Source of the DNA: an uncultured Opitutia bacterium
GTDB taxonomy: Bacteria; Verrucomicrobiota; Verrucomicrobiia; Opitutales; UBA953
Direction: 5' to 3'
Assembly (NCBI GenBank): GCA_903855995.1
Contig: CAIOAN010000010.1
Coordinates: 28,646 to 92,645, forward strand
DNA length: 64,000 bases
Both the position numbers and the translations under genes were made by a program. The stretch's first letter is position 1; every line of letters begins with the position of its first letter. The notes below the pieces were generated by a model. The model saw only the letters and a program-made list of their open reading frames with translations. It was not told the origin of the DNA and ran no database searches. Shown here one piece after another: positions 16,130-26,255 of this stretch.

Positions 16130-19100
16130 TCACTTCCTCTCCAACTTAACATAATCCAACCCAAACATATTCCGCGGCGTGGCGGCGGGATTGGGTGCGA
16201 TGATCTTCACCTCAAGCCTGTGCTCACCGGCGTCGAGTTCGAAGCGTCCGGCATCAAGCTCACCGGAAGTGACGACTTCAGCGGGGTTGTAGAAATCGAA
16301 GGGGCCGCCAGCGAAAGGCTTGCCATCGAGGGTGAGCTCAAACTGACCGTAGTCATGCGCCTTGGTGCAGACGAATTTAAGTTCGTAGACACCCTTTTCT
16401 TTGACCGGCAAAGCCAGTACGAGTTTATCGCCGACCTTACCGCCCGTCCACCAGAGGTGATCGTTACCGCTCCAGCGGCTGGCCTTAAATCCGCCCATAG
16501 GTTGATTTCTGGCCTGACCACCGGACGCAGAGATGACCTTCATCGATTCGCCTTCAACGGCTCCGTCGATCCGCCAGACGCCGGCCTGCAAGGAAGCCGC
16601 GGGTGGGCCGTCGGGTGACTGCAGATAGGCGACGAGATTGATGGCCTGTGTCTGTGTCAGCGCCTCCAACAAGCCTTCGGGCATCAACGAAACGGTGAGC
16701 AGGTCGCGCCTCTCGATCTCGCCCTTGCCGATGGTGAATTTGCTGCCGCCCGGGAGGGCGACGCGGAAACTCTGCGCGTCCTCGAACTGCACGATCCCGC
16801 TGATGGTGCTGCCGTTCTTCAACTTGAAGACATTGAGTTCGTAGCCCTTGCCGATGACCGCGTTCGGGTCGAGGACGTTATCGAGCAGGTAGTCGAGCTT
16901 GCCGAGATTGGAACCGGCGAGACCAGGGCCGACCTGATTTCCGATATATCCGTAGGTATGACAGAGACCGCAGGTCTGCAGGAAGAGTTCGCGGCCGGCC
17001 TTGTAATCGGCCTTGCGCAGCACATCGGGCTTCAGGATGGCCTGCCACTTGGCCTTACTCTTGGCGAAGTCGGCTTTGGTTGCGTTGACCACGCCCACGA
17101 CCTGGCCGAGCAGCGCATCGACGGACTTATCACCGAGGGATTTTAACTGCCGCACGGCAACAGGACCGAGCAGCGCACGATTGACGCGACCCGCGGCGGC
17201 GGCCTCCATCAGGCTGCGGCCCCCGAGAAGCGTCGCCGAGAGCGAGGAAATCGCGTCGGCTTTTTCCGCGGGCGAAAACCCGGCGAACTTTTCCAGCAGG
17301 AAGGCGGGCGTCTTCTCGTCGCCCATCGTGGCCAGCGCCTGAATGAGCTGACGGCGGAAGGGGTCGGGGAGTTTTTCGCCGAGTGCGCCGTGCACCATCG
17401 GAGCGGCAAGGCGGTCGCGCGATGCGACGAGCACCGCCAGCGCGCGCTGACGGGCCGGCCCAGAGGCCTTGGCGTCGCCGAGATGCGTGCGGTAGAACGC
17501 CCGGCTGGCTTCATCGCCCGCGAGGGCGGCGAGCTCGTTGACATTGGCCACGGCCTCAGGGGAGGCATCCTGTCGGAGCGTGGCGGCGATTGCCGGCCAA
17601 CCCGGCGGAGCCTTGAAAGCACCGGCTTGGCGCACACCGTCGACGACCCGGCTGACGATCTTCGCCCGACGGGCGAGATCGGCGGACTGCACCGCGAGGG
17701 CGAGGACGCGACCGCGCGCCCCTTCATCGCCTGCCAGGCGGCGATAAATGAAATCCGTGACGGTTTCAATTTTCGAGCCATCGGCGAGGGCGAGGCCCTG
17801 ATCGGCGTCGGCCCCGACGAGCGGCTCGATGCCATACCAGAGCAGCAGCGGGATGTTATGATCCTTCGCATCGGTGGCGAGCGCGAGAAGCGGGCGGGCG
17901 ATGGCGGCGCGCTCCTTCAAGGGCAGCACCGAGAGAGCCGAGGCGAGTTCACGGCGCACGACCGGCGAGGGTTCGGTGGCGGCGAGCTGGGCGAGCGCCG
18001 GCACGGCAGTGGTCCACTGCTGGGCGATCAGACGCACCGTCCAAGCACGCACCGAAGCATCCGCATCCTTGAGCGCGCCGGCGAGAAGACCGTCATCCAG
18101 GAGATTCGCGGACTGCAGCACCCAGAGCGCGCGGAGACGGCGGATCGGGTCCGCGGAACCGGTCAGCACGTCGCGCAACTTCGTGCGGGATTCGGCGGAA
18201 ATGCTGACGCCCGACAAACCACGTTCGGCGAGGACCTTGCGGGCCTGACGGATGAAGTATTCATTGGCGTCGGCCAGCGCGATCTCGACCAGCTCGGCAT
18301 CGGCGAGCACCGACAGATCGCGGGCGCGCGATACGGGGGTGCCGTAGCTCACGCGGTAGATGCGGCCGTTGGTGCGGTCCCAGATGTCCATATTGTTGTT
18401 ATGGCAGACCTGCTTATCCGCCCAATCGCTGAGATAGAGCGCGCCGTCGGGGCCGATGCGCTGCGAGACCGGGATGAAGTGCGCGTCGTTGCTGCGCAGG
18501 AAATCGTTGCCGTGATGACCGACGTATCCGCTGCCCTCCGGCTCGGTCTGGTCGGAGACCAGGCGGTGGCCGTGAAGATTACCGAAGATCAGCATCCCGC
18601 GGTATGCGGCGGGGAAGTTATCACCGTTATAGATGGCGAGACCCGAGTGGGCGTGGCCACCGCCGACGCTGTCGGTGCTCTCCGGGATTTTCGAGACCAC
18701 TGGCTGGTGGATGCGCGAGCCCGCGTAGTGGGCGTGGTCGGCGATGGTCTTGATATCGTCGTAGGTGTACGGATTGAAATGCTGGCCGGCCTGACGTTGG
18801 TAGCGCGCGCCTGGAAGGATGTGATAGAGGTGCGGGATCACGCAGGCCGTGTTGAAGAACTCGCCGCGCGCGTCGTAATCCAAGCCCCAGGGATTGCTCG
18901 TGCCCTCGGCGAAGACCTCGAAGACATGACGCGTCGGATGGAAGCGCCAGACCCCGGCGTTGATCTTCACGCGCTGTTCTTCCGGCGTACCCGGCTTACC
19001 GACAACCGAATGGGTGAACACCCCATGATTACCGTAGAGCCAGCCATCAGGACCCCAGACGAAACTGTTCAAGGTCTCATGGGTGTCGTGCGAACCCCAG

Positions 19101-19576
19101 CCGTCGAGCAGCACGACCGGCGTGCCCGCCTTGTCGTTGACATCCTTCGGGATGAACAGGAATTCCGGCGCCGCGCCGACCCAGACGCCGCCGTGGCCGA
19201 CTTCGATACCCGAGACAAGATTGAGGCCGTCCTTGAAAATCGTGACCTTATCATAAGAGCCGTCGTGCTTCGTATCCTCGAGGATCAGGATGCGGTCAGG
19301 GCCCTGGCCTTCCGGGCGCTTCTTGGGATACGACAAACCTTCCACGACCCAGAGGCGGCCGCGTTCGTCGAAGCACATTGCGATCGGCTGCACGATCCGC
19401 GGTTCCGCCGCGACGAGCGACACCTGGAAGCCCGGGGCGAGCGACATGGTCTTCATCGCCTCGGCCGGAGTCTGACCGGTCTTGTAAGCGGCGGGCGGCA
19501 CATGCTCGGCGGGACCAGGAGGCACAGCCGGAGCGGCGCCGCAGGTGATGGCGAAAAATAGTGCGAGGAAGCGCAT
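16130..19576 (-). CDS. PVC-type membrane-bound dehydrogenase with HEAT repeats, heme c and C-terminal CBM-like domain
   Basis: 1148 residues from the ATG at 19576. An in-frame ATG at 19639 exists, but the signal peptide MRFLALFFAITCGAAPA begins here. Residues from about 40 to 430 form a glucose-dehydrogenase-like propeller of the PVC membrane-bound dehydrogenase family (GRLWVVEGLSYP, WGPDGWLYGNHG, YLSDWADKQV). HEAT-like alpha repeats follow to about residue 840. A cytochrome c segment has C869-GL-C872-H873, and the C-terminal part (about 1000-1148) looks like a CBM6/35-type beta sandwich. Such proteins are thought to oxidise sugars or sugar-like compounds in the periplasm and pass electrons on through heme. 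It lies alone on the minus strand, divergent from the DUF6807 gene. Confidence 0.85.
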   Translation of the reverse strand: MRFLALFFAITCGAAPAVPPGPAEHVPPAAYKTGQTPAEAMKTMSLAPGFQVSLVAAEPRIVQPIAMCFDERGRLWVVEGLSYPKKRPEGQGPDRILILEDTKHDGSYDKVTIFKDGLNLVSGIEVGHGGVWVGAAPEFLFIPKDVNDKAGTPVVLLDGWGSHDTHETLNSFVWGPDGWLYGNHGVFTHSVVGKPGTPEEQRVKINAGVWRFHPTRHVFEVFAEGTSNPWGLDYDARGEFFNTACVIPHLYHILPGARYQRQAGQHFNPYTYDDIKTIADHAHYAGSRIHQPVVSKIPESTDSVGGGHAHSGLAIYNGDNFPAAYRGMLIFGNLHGHRLVSDQTEPEGSGYVGHHGNDFLRSNDAHFIPVSQRIGPDGALYLSDWADKQVCHNNNMDIWDRTNGRIYRVSYGTPVSRARDLSVLADAELVEIALADANEYFIRQARKVLAERGLSGVSISAESRTKLRDVLTGSADPIRRLRALWVLQSANLLDDGLLAGALKDADASVRAWTVRLIAQQWTTAVPALAQLAATEPSPVVRRELASALSVLPLKERAAIARPLLALATDAKDHNIPLLLWYGIEPLVGADADQGLALADGSKIETVTDFIYRRLAGDEGARGRVLALAVQSADLARRAKIVSRVVDGVRQAGAFKAPPGWPAIAATLRQDASPEAVANVNELAALAGDEASRAFYRTHLGDAKASGPARQRALAVLVASRDRLAAPMVHGALGEKLPDPFRRQLIQALATMGDEKTPAFLLEKFAGFSPAEKADAISSLSATLLGGRSLMEAAAAGRVNRALLGPVAVRQLKSLGDKSVDALLGQVVGVVNATKADFAKSKAKWQAILKPDVLRKADYKAGRELFLQTCGLCHTYGYIGNQVGPGLAGSNLGKLDYLLDNVLDPNAVIGKGYELNVFKLKNGSTISGIVQFEDAQSFRVALPGGSKFTIGKGEIERRDLLTVSLMPEGLLEALTQTQAINLVAYLQSPDGPPAASLQAGVWRIDGAVEGESMKVISASGGQARNQPMGGFKASRWSGNDHLWWTGGKVGDKLVLALPVKEKGVYELKFVCTKAHDYGQFELTLDGKPFAGGPFDFYNPAEVVTSGELDAGRFELDAGEHRLEVKIIAPNPAATPRNMFGLDYVKLERK

Positions 19577-19716
19577 GACGGGGTGATGCCACGATTGGGC
19601 CAGAAGGTGACTTAAGGAAGCCGAAATCCTGATACGCAAACGCCGTTCCTTAGGTCTTTTAACCCGCTTTCAGGTTGGCAACCTTTGGAGCGGACGTATG
19701 TCCTATTGGCTTCCCC

Positions 19717-20757
<1,041 letters not shown>

Positions 20758-20780
20758 GCGCGTCATCCGCGTGAACGAAC

Positions 20781-20803
20781 AAAGGGCCGTCAGGCCCTTT
20801 TTT
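20781..20803 (+). terminator. Rho-independent terminator after the DUF6807 gene
   Basis: A perfect 8-bp stem AAAGGGCC/GGCCCTTT with loop GTCA continues into a T run, 23 bp after the stop codon. Confidence 0.9.
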
Positions 20804-20814
20804 GTTTATAAAGA

Positions 20815-20900
20815 ATAAGTGGTAGCGGTTGGCGGTTGGGAACACTGGCAAGCAAAGGGAGACCGGAAACCGGATGATTGGCCGGCGTACCCATTTTCAG
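20815..20900. repeat. C-type long palindrome, left half (C5)
   Basis: It shares GGTAGCGGTTGGCGG and AAAGGGAGACCGGAAACCGG with the elements at 24113, 25196, 26256 and 54349. The right arm is not recognisable. Confidence 0.6.
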
Positions 20901-21219
20901 GTCTCGGGTCTCAGCAATCAGGAGCCAGGTGCGGGTGAGAAGGTTCAGGTTCGGGTGACGGGACTTTTCCATTCAGCCCTCCGCCACCGATACAGTCATC
21001 TGTCATCGACCCTGCCATCGACCCATTTCGGGTGGCAGGTGGCGGGTTTCCATTGAGTTAGGCCTCTGTCTCCCTTGCCCACTGGTCGACCGGCCAGCTA
21101 GTTCTCCCTTCCGGCCAACTGGCCAACCGTTCAACTAATCAACTCGTCACTCAGTCCATTCAGTCCTCAACTCAGTCCTCGATTCAGCCCTCAATTCTCC
21201 CTTCAATGCCCTCAACGCC

Positions 21220-22176
21220 ATGAAGACCCGCAAACTCGGCCATTCCCCTATTTACCTCACGCCCGTCGGCCTGGGCACTTGGGCGATCGGCGGCGGCGAT
21301 TGGAAATTCGGCTGGGGCGCGCAGGACGACGCCCTTTCCATCCGCACCATCCATGAAGCGATGGCCGTCGGCATCAATTGGCTCGACACCGCCGCGGTCT
21401 ACGGACTCGGTCGCTCAGAAGAAGTCGTCGGCCGTGCCCTGAGGGAGATGAAGGAGAAGCCGATTATTTCGACGAAGTGCGAACGCTGCTGGGAAGCCGA
21501 TGGCACGATCGTCCCCCGCCTGAAGCGCGCGAGCGTGAAGCAGGAGTGCGAAGACAGTCTCCGCCGCCTGCAGATCGACGTCATCGACATGTACCAGATC
21601 CACTGGCCGCAGCCCGACGAGGATATCGAAGAAGGCTGGTCGGCCGTCGCGGAACTCGTGCAGGAAGGCAAAGTACGCTACGCTGGCGTCAGCAACTTCA
21701 GCGTCGCCCAGCTTAAGCGAATCCAGCCCATCCACCCCGTCACCTTCCTGCAGCCACCTTACAGCATGCTCAACCGCAGCATCGAGGCCGAACTACTGCC
21801 CTACTGCGAAGAAAACGACATCGGCATCGTGTCCTACAGCCCGATGCAGAAGGGACTCCTCAGCGGCAAGGTCACGAAAGAATGGGCCGACGCCCTGCCG
21901 ACCGACGACCATCGCCGGAACGACCCGCAATTCAACGAGCCGCTGCTCTCCAAGAACATCGCGCTCACCAAGGCCCTCGCCGAAATCGCCCATCGCTATG
22001 GACGTAATTCCGCCGAGCTGGCCATCGCCTGGGTGCTCCGCCAGCCGCGCGTGACCGCCGCCATCGTGGGCGCCCGCAAGCCCGGCCAGATCAAAGAGAC
22101 TGTTTTCGGCGGAAAGTTCGCCATCAAGCCGGATGATCTCGCCAAGATTGAGGAAGCCTTGGCCATCCGGGGCTGA
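21220..22176 (+). CDS. Aldo/keto reductase
   Basis: 318 residues, the normal size for the family. The catalytic tetrad is visible: D56 (WLDTAAVYG), Y61, K86 (ISTKCE) and H128 (YQIHWPQP). GVSNFSVAQL and the C-terminal AIVGARKPGQI, which supports NADP(H) binding, are also present. It should reduce aldehydes or ketones, often sugar-derived, in the cytoplasm. It has no signal peptide, unlike most neighbours. The ATG has no Shine-Dalgarno; it follows a C/T-rich array of CATTCAGTCCTC-type units. It is probably transcribed alone or with the YHYH gene 73 bp downstream. Confidence 0.92.
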   Translation: MKTRKLGHSPIYLTPVGLGTWAIGGGDWKFGWGAQDDALSIRTIHEAMAVGINWLDTAAVYGLGRSEEVVGRALREMKEKPIISTKCERCWEADGTIVPRLKRASVKQECEDSLRRLQIDVIDMYQIHWPQPDEDIEEGWSAVAELVQEGKVRYAGVSNFSVAQLKRIQPIHPVTFLQPPYSMLNRSIEAELLPYCEENDIGIVSYSPMQKGLLSGKVTKEWADALPTDDHRRNDPQFNEPLLSKNIALTKALAEIAHRYGRNSAELAIAWVLRQPRVTAAIVGARKPGQIKETVFGGKFAIKPDDLAKIEEALAIRG

Positions 22177-22249
22177 TGACGAGGGGAAGACGGGGACTTA
22201 ACCTGTCCTTAAGGTACCTTGAGGTATCATATTATCCTCACCCTCAGCC

Positions 22250-24112
22250 ATGCGCCCCCAGTCCTACGCTCTCCTCGTTGCCACGCTTGTCTTCCACGCC
22301 GCTGCGCATGCGCATATCCCACCCGTCGATAACCAGTATCGGACATCGTTCGAAGCACCCGCCATCGTCCAGCCGACCGCGCAGTATTTCCTGACGAGCA
22401 CCTATCTCGCCGCCGCCAGCGGCACCGCACCGCTCCTCGCCACGCCCTTCCAAGCGTTCACTAAGAACGTGGCCGTGCGCTGGGATGAGAACTATCTCTA
22501 TGTAGAGGCCAAGGGCCTGCCTGACCACCCGCTGATGGCTGGCATCAAGTCATGGCAGCAGCAGGTGCCGATCCCGCAGACCTATGCCGGCGCCTCCGCC
22601 TGGCGCATCCCGCTGAGGCCAGTGCCGGCCAAGGAACCGATGTCGGCCAAGACGCACTTCATGCGCGGCGCCATCGCGCTCGCGGCCAACGGCGTGCCGA
22701 TTTTCAACGCACTCAACAACCGCGGCGACGATGCCAAAGCCTTCGGCGAGCTCGACAGCTTCGGTGGCCACTGCGGCAAGGCCGATGATTACCATTACCA
22801 CGACGCTCCCGTGTTCCTCGAGAAGGAGCTGGGCAAGGGCAAGGCCATCGCGGTGGCCCTCGATGGCTACGCGATCTACGGATACAACGAACCCGACGGC
22901 GCCGCGCCTGGCAAACTCGATGAATTCGGCGGCCATGAGACGAAGGCGCTCGGCTACCATTACCACGCACAGAAGAAGTATCCGTACATCAACGGCGGGT
23001 TCCACGGCGAAGTGACGGAAGTCGACGGACAGGTTGACCCGCAGCCCTCCGCGAGCCACGTACGCCGCACGGGCTCCAGCTACACGCAAAGCCCCTTGCG
23101 CGGGGCGCTGATCAAAGACTTCACCTCCGACGGAAAGAAGTTCGCCCTGAACTACACGCTCAACGGCAAAGCCCTCAGCGTTAAATATACGCTCAACGAC
23201 GACAAGACCTGGACCTTCATCTATTCCAATCCCGATGGCTCGACCGCCACGGAAACCTACACGCCCAGCGAACGCGGGCCCGGCGGCGGCAAAGGCAAAG
23301 CCGGCGAAAAGGGCAAGGGCAAGGGCGGCGAGAAGGGCAAGCGCCCTCGGCCCGAAGACGGCGACGCCAAGCCGAAGGGCGAAGACATCGAGGCCACCCT
23401 CGAGGAACCCGCCGGCGACCAAGCCGCGCCTCCTCCCGGCGAGGGCAAGGGCGGCGAGAAGGGCAAGAAAGGCAAGAAGGGGGGCAAGGGCGACAAGCCC
23501 GGCATGATCAAACCCACCATGGCCGACACGATTCAACTCAGTGTCTACGCCGACAACTGGTTCATCCTCTACATCAACGGCAAGCTGCGCGTCGTCGACT
23601 CAATCGACTACATGCCGCACAACGTCATGAACGTCGACATCTTGCCGGAATACCCGATGACAATCGCCGTGATGGCGCGCGACAACGCCGACCCGAAGAC
23701 CGGCCTCGAATATGGCGACCACATCGGCGACGGCGGCTTCATCCTGAAATTCTCCGACGGCACCGTGACCAACGCCAAGTGGAAGGCGAAGAACTTCTTC
23801 AAGGGCCCGCTCGACCGCGACACGAAGAACCCGACCGTGCAGCACATCCCCGTGCCGGAAAACTGGTTCGCCGTGGATTTTGACGACAGCAAGTGGGCCC
23901 AGGCCACGGAGTTCACCGAGGAACGCGTCGGCCCGAAGGAACACTTTTACAAATATGAAGAGTCGTTCAAGGGAGCGAAGTTCATCTGGTCCGACGACCT
24001 CGACCTCGATAACACCGTGATCTTCCGCACCAAGGTCGAAGCACCCGCGGGCTACAAGCAGCGGTGGACCACGAAATCGGAATTCGATATCTCCAAGCCG
24101 CTGGGACAGTGA
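22250..24112 (+). CDS. Secreted YHYH-domain protein with charged low-complexity linker
   Basis: 620 residues with a signal peptide (MRPQSYALLVATLVFHAAAHA). Residues about 60-275 form a YHYH domain with the motif twice: Y181-H182-Y183-H184 and Y236-H237-Y238-H239. A Lys/Gly/Glu-rich stretch (about 340-425, units like KGKGGEKGK and KKGGKGDK) links to a C-terminal beta-rich domain (about 425-615; NWFILYINGKLRVVDS, WFAVDFDDSKWAQATEF) resembling galactose-binding-type folds. The YHYH family's activity is not established, but the paired His-Tyr motifs suggest metal binding. The linker is probably disordered and strongly basic. It should be periplasmic or outer-surface. Confidence 0.8.
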   Translation: MRPQSYALLVATLVFHAAAHAHIPPVDNQYRTSFEAPAIVQPTAQYFLTSTYLAAASGTAPLLATPFQAFTKNVAVRWDENYLYVEAKGLPDHPLMAGIKSWQQQVPIPQTYAGASAWRIPLRPVPAKEPMSAKTHFMRGAIALAANGVPIFNALNNRGDDAKAFGELDSFGGHCGKADDYHYHDAPVFLEKELGKGKAIAVALDGYAIYGYNEPDGAAPGKLDEFGGHETKALGYHYHAQKKYPYINGGFHGEVTEVDGQVDPQPSASHVRRTGSSYTQSPLRGALIKDFTSDGKKFALNYTLNGKALSVKYTLNDDKTWTFIYSNPDGSTATETYTPSERGPGGGKGKAGEKGKGKGGEKGKRPRPEDGDAKPKGEDIEATLEEPAGDQAAPPPGEGKGGEKGKKGKKGGKGDKPGMIKPTMADTIQLSVYADNWFILYINGKLRVVDSIDYMPHNVMNVDILPEYPMTIAVMARDNADPKTGLEYGDHIGDGGFILKFSDGTVTNAKWKAKNFFKGPLDRDTKNPTVQHIPVPENWFAVDFDDSKWAQATEFTEERVGPKEHFYKYEESFKGAKFIWSDDLDLDNTVIFRTKVEAPAGYKQRWTTKSEFDISKPLGQ

Positions 24113-24250
24113 GCCACTCGCGGACCGGTGGGAAATAGGTGAACACCAAGGGAGACCGGAAACCGGGAAGTTTGCTGCGGACATAAGCCACCCCAGCCAA
24201 TCATCCGGCTTCCCTTTTTGGACTTATCCCATCCGCCAACCGCTATCACC
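24113..24250. repeat. C-type long palindrome (C2)
   Basis: The left arm has AAGGGAGACCGGAAACCGGG, then AAGTTTGCTGCGGACATAAG. The right arm has CATCCGGCTTCCC, then GGACTTATCC and CCGCCAACCGCTATCACC. The arms pair imperfectly over the 138 bp. It starts directly after the YHYH gene stop. Confidence 0.65.
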
Positions 24251-24257
24251 TGCCGCG

Positions 24258-24396
24258 GGTAGGGCTGACCACCCTTGGTCAGCCGCGGTAGGGACGGCTC
24301 TCCGAGCCGTCCGCTCGTCATCTCATGACGGCGGGCTCGGAGAGCCCGCCCTACCCAAGGCAGCCCCGCGGTTGAGCGAGGGCGCTCAACCCTACC
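24258..24396. repeat. REPIN A interrupted by REPIN B
   Basis: A reversed A element (GGTAGGGCTGACCA at 24258 to GCTCAACCCTACC at 24396) is split at its central CCGCGG by a complete B element (24287-24355; GGACGGCTC/GAGCCGTCC and GGCGGGCTC/GAGCCCGCC). The sequence before the insert is CAGCCGCGG and after it CAGCCCCGCGG, so the flank is duplicated. Confidence 0.8.
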
Positions 24397-24497
24397 TCGA
24401 TTCAGGCGACAGCCCTCCATTCAGTCCTCTGTCATCGACTCCGTCATCTGCCCTCGACTCAGCCATCAACCCGACCCTCAATTCTCCCTACCCCCCC
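24397..24497 (+). other. C/T-rich leader of the SGNH gene
   Basis: Degenerate CATTCAGTCCTC, CTGTCATCGACTC and CTCGACTCAGCC units end in CTACCCCCCC directly before the ATG. No Shine-Dalgarno is present. Together with the two repeats before it, this fills the 385-bp gap after the YHYH gene. Confidence 0.5.
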
Positions 24498-25193
24498 ATG
24501 AAGACGCTCCCCCTGTTACTGGCCCTGGCCTCCCTTGCCCTGTTCGCTGCCGATACGCCGCCCGCGGCCAAGGTCGCCGTCAAGGCGAAGGCCAAGGCGG
24601 TCAATCCTGCGATGCTCGAGATCGAGGATGTCGCCGGCCTGCCGCGCGTGCTGCTCATCGGTGATTCGATTTCCATCGGCTACACCCTGTCCGTGCGCAA
24701 AGCGCTGGAAGGAAAAGTCAACGTGCATCGCATCCCAACCAACGGCGGGCCGACCAAGACCGGCACCGCCAACCTCGCCAAGTGGCTCGGTACCGGAAAA
24801 TGGGATGTCATCCACTTCAACTTCGGTCTGCATGACCTCCGTCACATGGAAGACGGCAAGCGCCAGGTCGAGCCCACCGACTACGAAGCCAATCTCCGCT
24901 CGCTCGTCGCCGACCTCAAGAAGACTGGCGCGAAGTTAATCTTCGCGACGACCACGCCCGTGCCCGAAGGCAAGCTCACGCCTCAGCGCACCTTCGGCGA
25001 CGTCGCCACCTACAATGACATCGCGCTCAAGGTCATGAAGGAAAATAGTGTCGCCATCGATGACCTTAACGCCGCCGTCGCTCCTGATATCGCCAAGCTG
25101 CAGAATCCTCACGATGTCCACTATAACGCGCAGGGCTACGAAGTGCTCGGCCAGGCCGTCGTGAAGTCGCTCAACGCCGCGCTCGCGAAGTAA
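24498..25193 (+). CDS. Secreted SGNH/GDSL hydrolase
   Basis: 231 residues, signal peptide MKTLPLLLALASLALFAAD, then a Lys/Ala-rich spacer. SGNH block I is IGDSISIGY with S57. FNFGLHDL (108-115) occupies the block III region, and D206/H208 in PHDVHYN near the C-terminus fit the catalytic pair. It is a likely carbohydrate or acyl esterase in the periplasm, with unknown substrate. Upstream in-frame starts (24372) fall in repeat DNA and precede the signal peptide. The 3' third and 3' flank are closely similar to those of the next gene, so the two are tandem paralogs. Confidence 0.85.
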   Translation: MKTLPLLLALASLALFAADTPPAAKVAVKAKAKAVNPAMLEIEDVAGLPRVLLIGDSISIGYTLSVRKALEGKVNVHRIPTNGGPTKTGTANLAKWLGTGKWDVIHFNFGLHDLRHMEDGKRQVEPTDYEANLRSLVADLKKTGAKLIFATTTPVPEGKLTPQRTFGDVATYNDIALKVMKENSVAIDDLNAAVAPDIAKLQNPHDVHYNAQGYEVLGQAVVKSLNAALAK

Positions 25194-25490
25194 GGACGGA
25201 GATACAAGGTGGTTGCGGTTGGCGGATAGGAAATACCAACGAGCAAAGGGAGACTGGCGACCGGGAAGTTTACTGCGGACATAAGTTTGAGACCGCACGT
25301 GCGCATCACGGTGTAGCCTACCCGACGCTCCAGCCTCCGACCGCCCAGGGACTCGATAGTAATCACGTCCCTACTCCGAAGAGCGTTAGAGGCCTTTAAG
25401 CACCCTTGAAGCGATGCCTGCATAGAGCGGATACCTCACCACGATGGGGGTCGCTAACCCCTTGCAGCAAGTCACCGTAGATTTACCCCG
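25194..25490. other. Gap with C-type half element, no gene seen
   Basis: 25196-25286 is a C-type half element (GGTGGTTGCGGTTGGCGG, AAAGGGAGACTGGCGACCGG, GCGGACATAAG) that matches the DNA after the next gene too. 25290-25490 shows no repeat family and no gene. Confidence 0.55.
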
Positions 25491-26255
25491 ATGAAGTCAC
25501 TGCCCCTATTGCTGTCCTTGCTTTGCCTTTCCCTTTCGGCTGCGCCCGCCGATAAGGACGCACTCAAGTACGTAGCCCCAGACGACAAATTATGGATGGG
25601 GGGCAAGGGTAAAACGGACTGGCACGGGTTCTCGATGGATGAGATTAGTCCGCGCTGGAACTTGAAAACTAAGTCCAATGGTCGGCCGTGCATCCTGATA
25701 ATCGGCGACATGGAGGCGGACTGTTATAGCCAGATTGCCGCTCATGAACTTATCGGCAAAGCTAACGTATGGAACGGAACCATCTTTGGCCGCGCAATCG
25801 GAACCCCCTATGTGTTTAGTCCTGAACGAATTGACCTCCAGGAGGCCGGAAGGGGAGAATTAGACTATTTCGATGTGATACACTTTAACTGCGGCCTATA
25901 CCTCCCCGACTTCAAAGAAACGGGCAAGAAACGGCAGCCTAATATTGAACTGGACGCATACGAGAAGGACGTGCGGGCGTGCGTGGCCTACCTCAAGAGG
26001 AATTGCCATGGGAAACTGATCTTCGCCACGATGACAACCACCATCTCGGAAGGCGACGTCGACGCCTATAACGCGATCGCCGTCAAGGTCATGAAGGAAA
26101 ACGGCATTTCCATCAACGACCTAGCCACCAACGTCGGACCGAAATTGGCCAAGCTGCAGCGGAGATTCAATGAGCTCCCCTTCTATAAAAACGAGGGCTA
26201 CGAAGTGCTCGGTAAGGCCGTCGTGAAGTCGATCAGCGCAGCGATCGCGAAGTAA
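25491..26255 (+). CDS. SGNH-like paralog lacking the catalytic serine (probable pseudoenzyme)
   Basis: 254 residues with signal peptide MKSLPLLLSLLCLSLSAAP. It aligns with the preceding SGNH protein, but block I reads IIGDMEAD, with Met-74 where Ser is required. The C-terminal catalytic His segment (DVHYN in the neighbour) is ELPFYKN here. The last 70 or so residues (KVMKENG to GYEVLGKAVVKS) and the 3' flank are almost the same as the neighbour's, while the first two thirds have visibly lower GC and different codon choice (tta, ata, aat). This suggests a tandem duplication with either replacement or fast drift of the 5' part. It may bind ligand without hydrolysis, or be decaying; the frame is intact. 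Confidence 0.7.
   Translation: MKSLPLLLSLLCLSLSAAPADKDALKYVAPDDKLWMGGKGKTDWHGFSMDEISPRWNLKTKSNGRPCILIIGDMEADCYSQIAAHELIGKANVWNGTIFGRAIGTPYVFSPERIDLQEAGRGELDYFDVIHFNCGLYLPDFKETGKKRQPNIELDAYEKDVRACVAYLKRNCHGKLIFATMTTTISEGDVDAYNAIAVKVMKENGISINDLATNVGPKLAKLQRRFNELPFYKNEGYEVLGKAVVKSISAAIAK

Larger units (their letters stand above)
20758..21219. other. Intergenic: terminator, C-type repeat half and C/T-rich leader array
   Basis: No gene is seen. After the terminator, 20815-20900 holds a C-type half element (GGTAGCGGTTGGCGG, AAAGGGAGACCGGAAACCGG). 20980-21060 has GTCATC and GGGTGGCAGGTGGCGGG units. 21080-21140 has GGCCAACTGGCCAAC-like inverted units. 21145-21215 is a dense run of CATTCAGTCCTC variants reaching the aldo/keto reductase ATG. 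Confidence 0.6.

Noticed and set aside
17390..19561. 723-codon plus-strand frame
   Set aside because: Antisense of the PVC dehydrogenase; biased composition and no recognisable fold.
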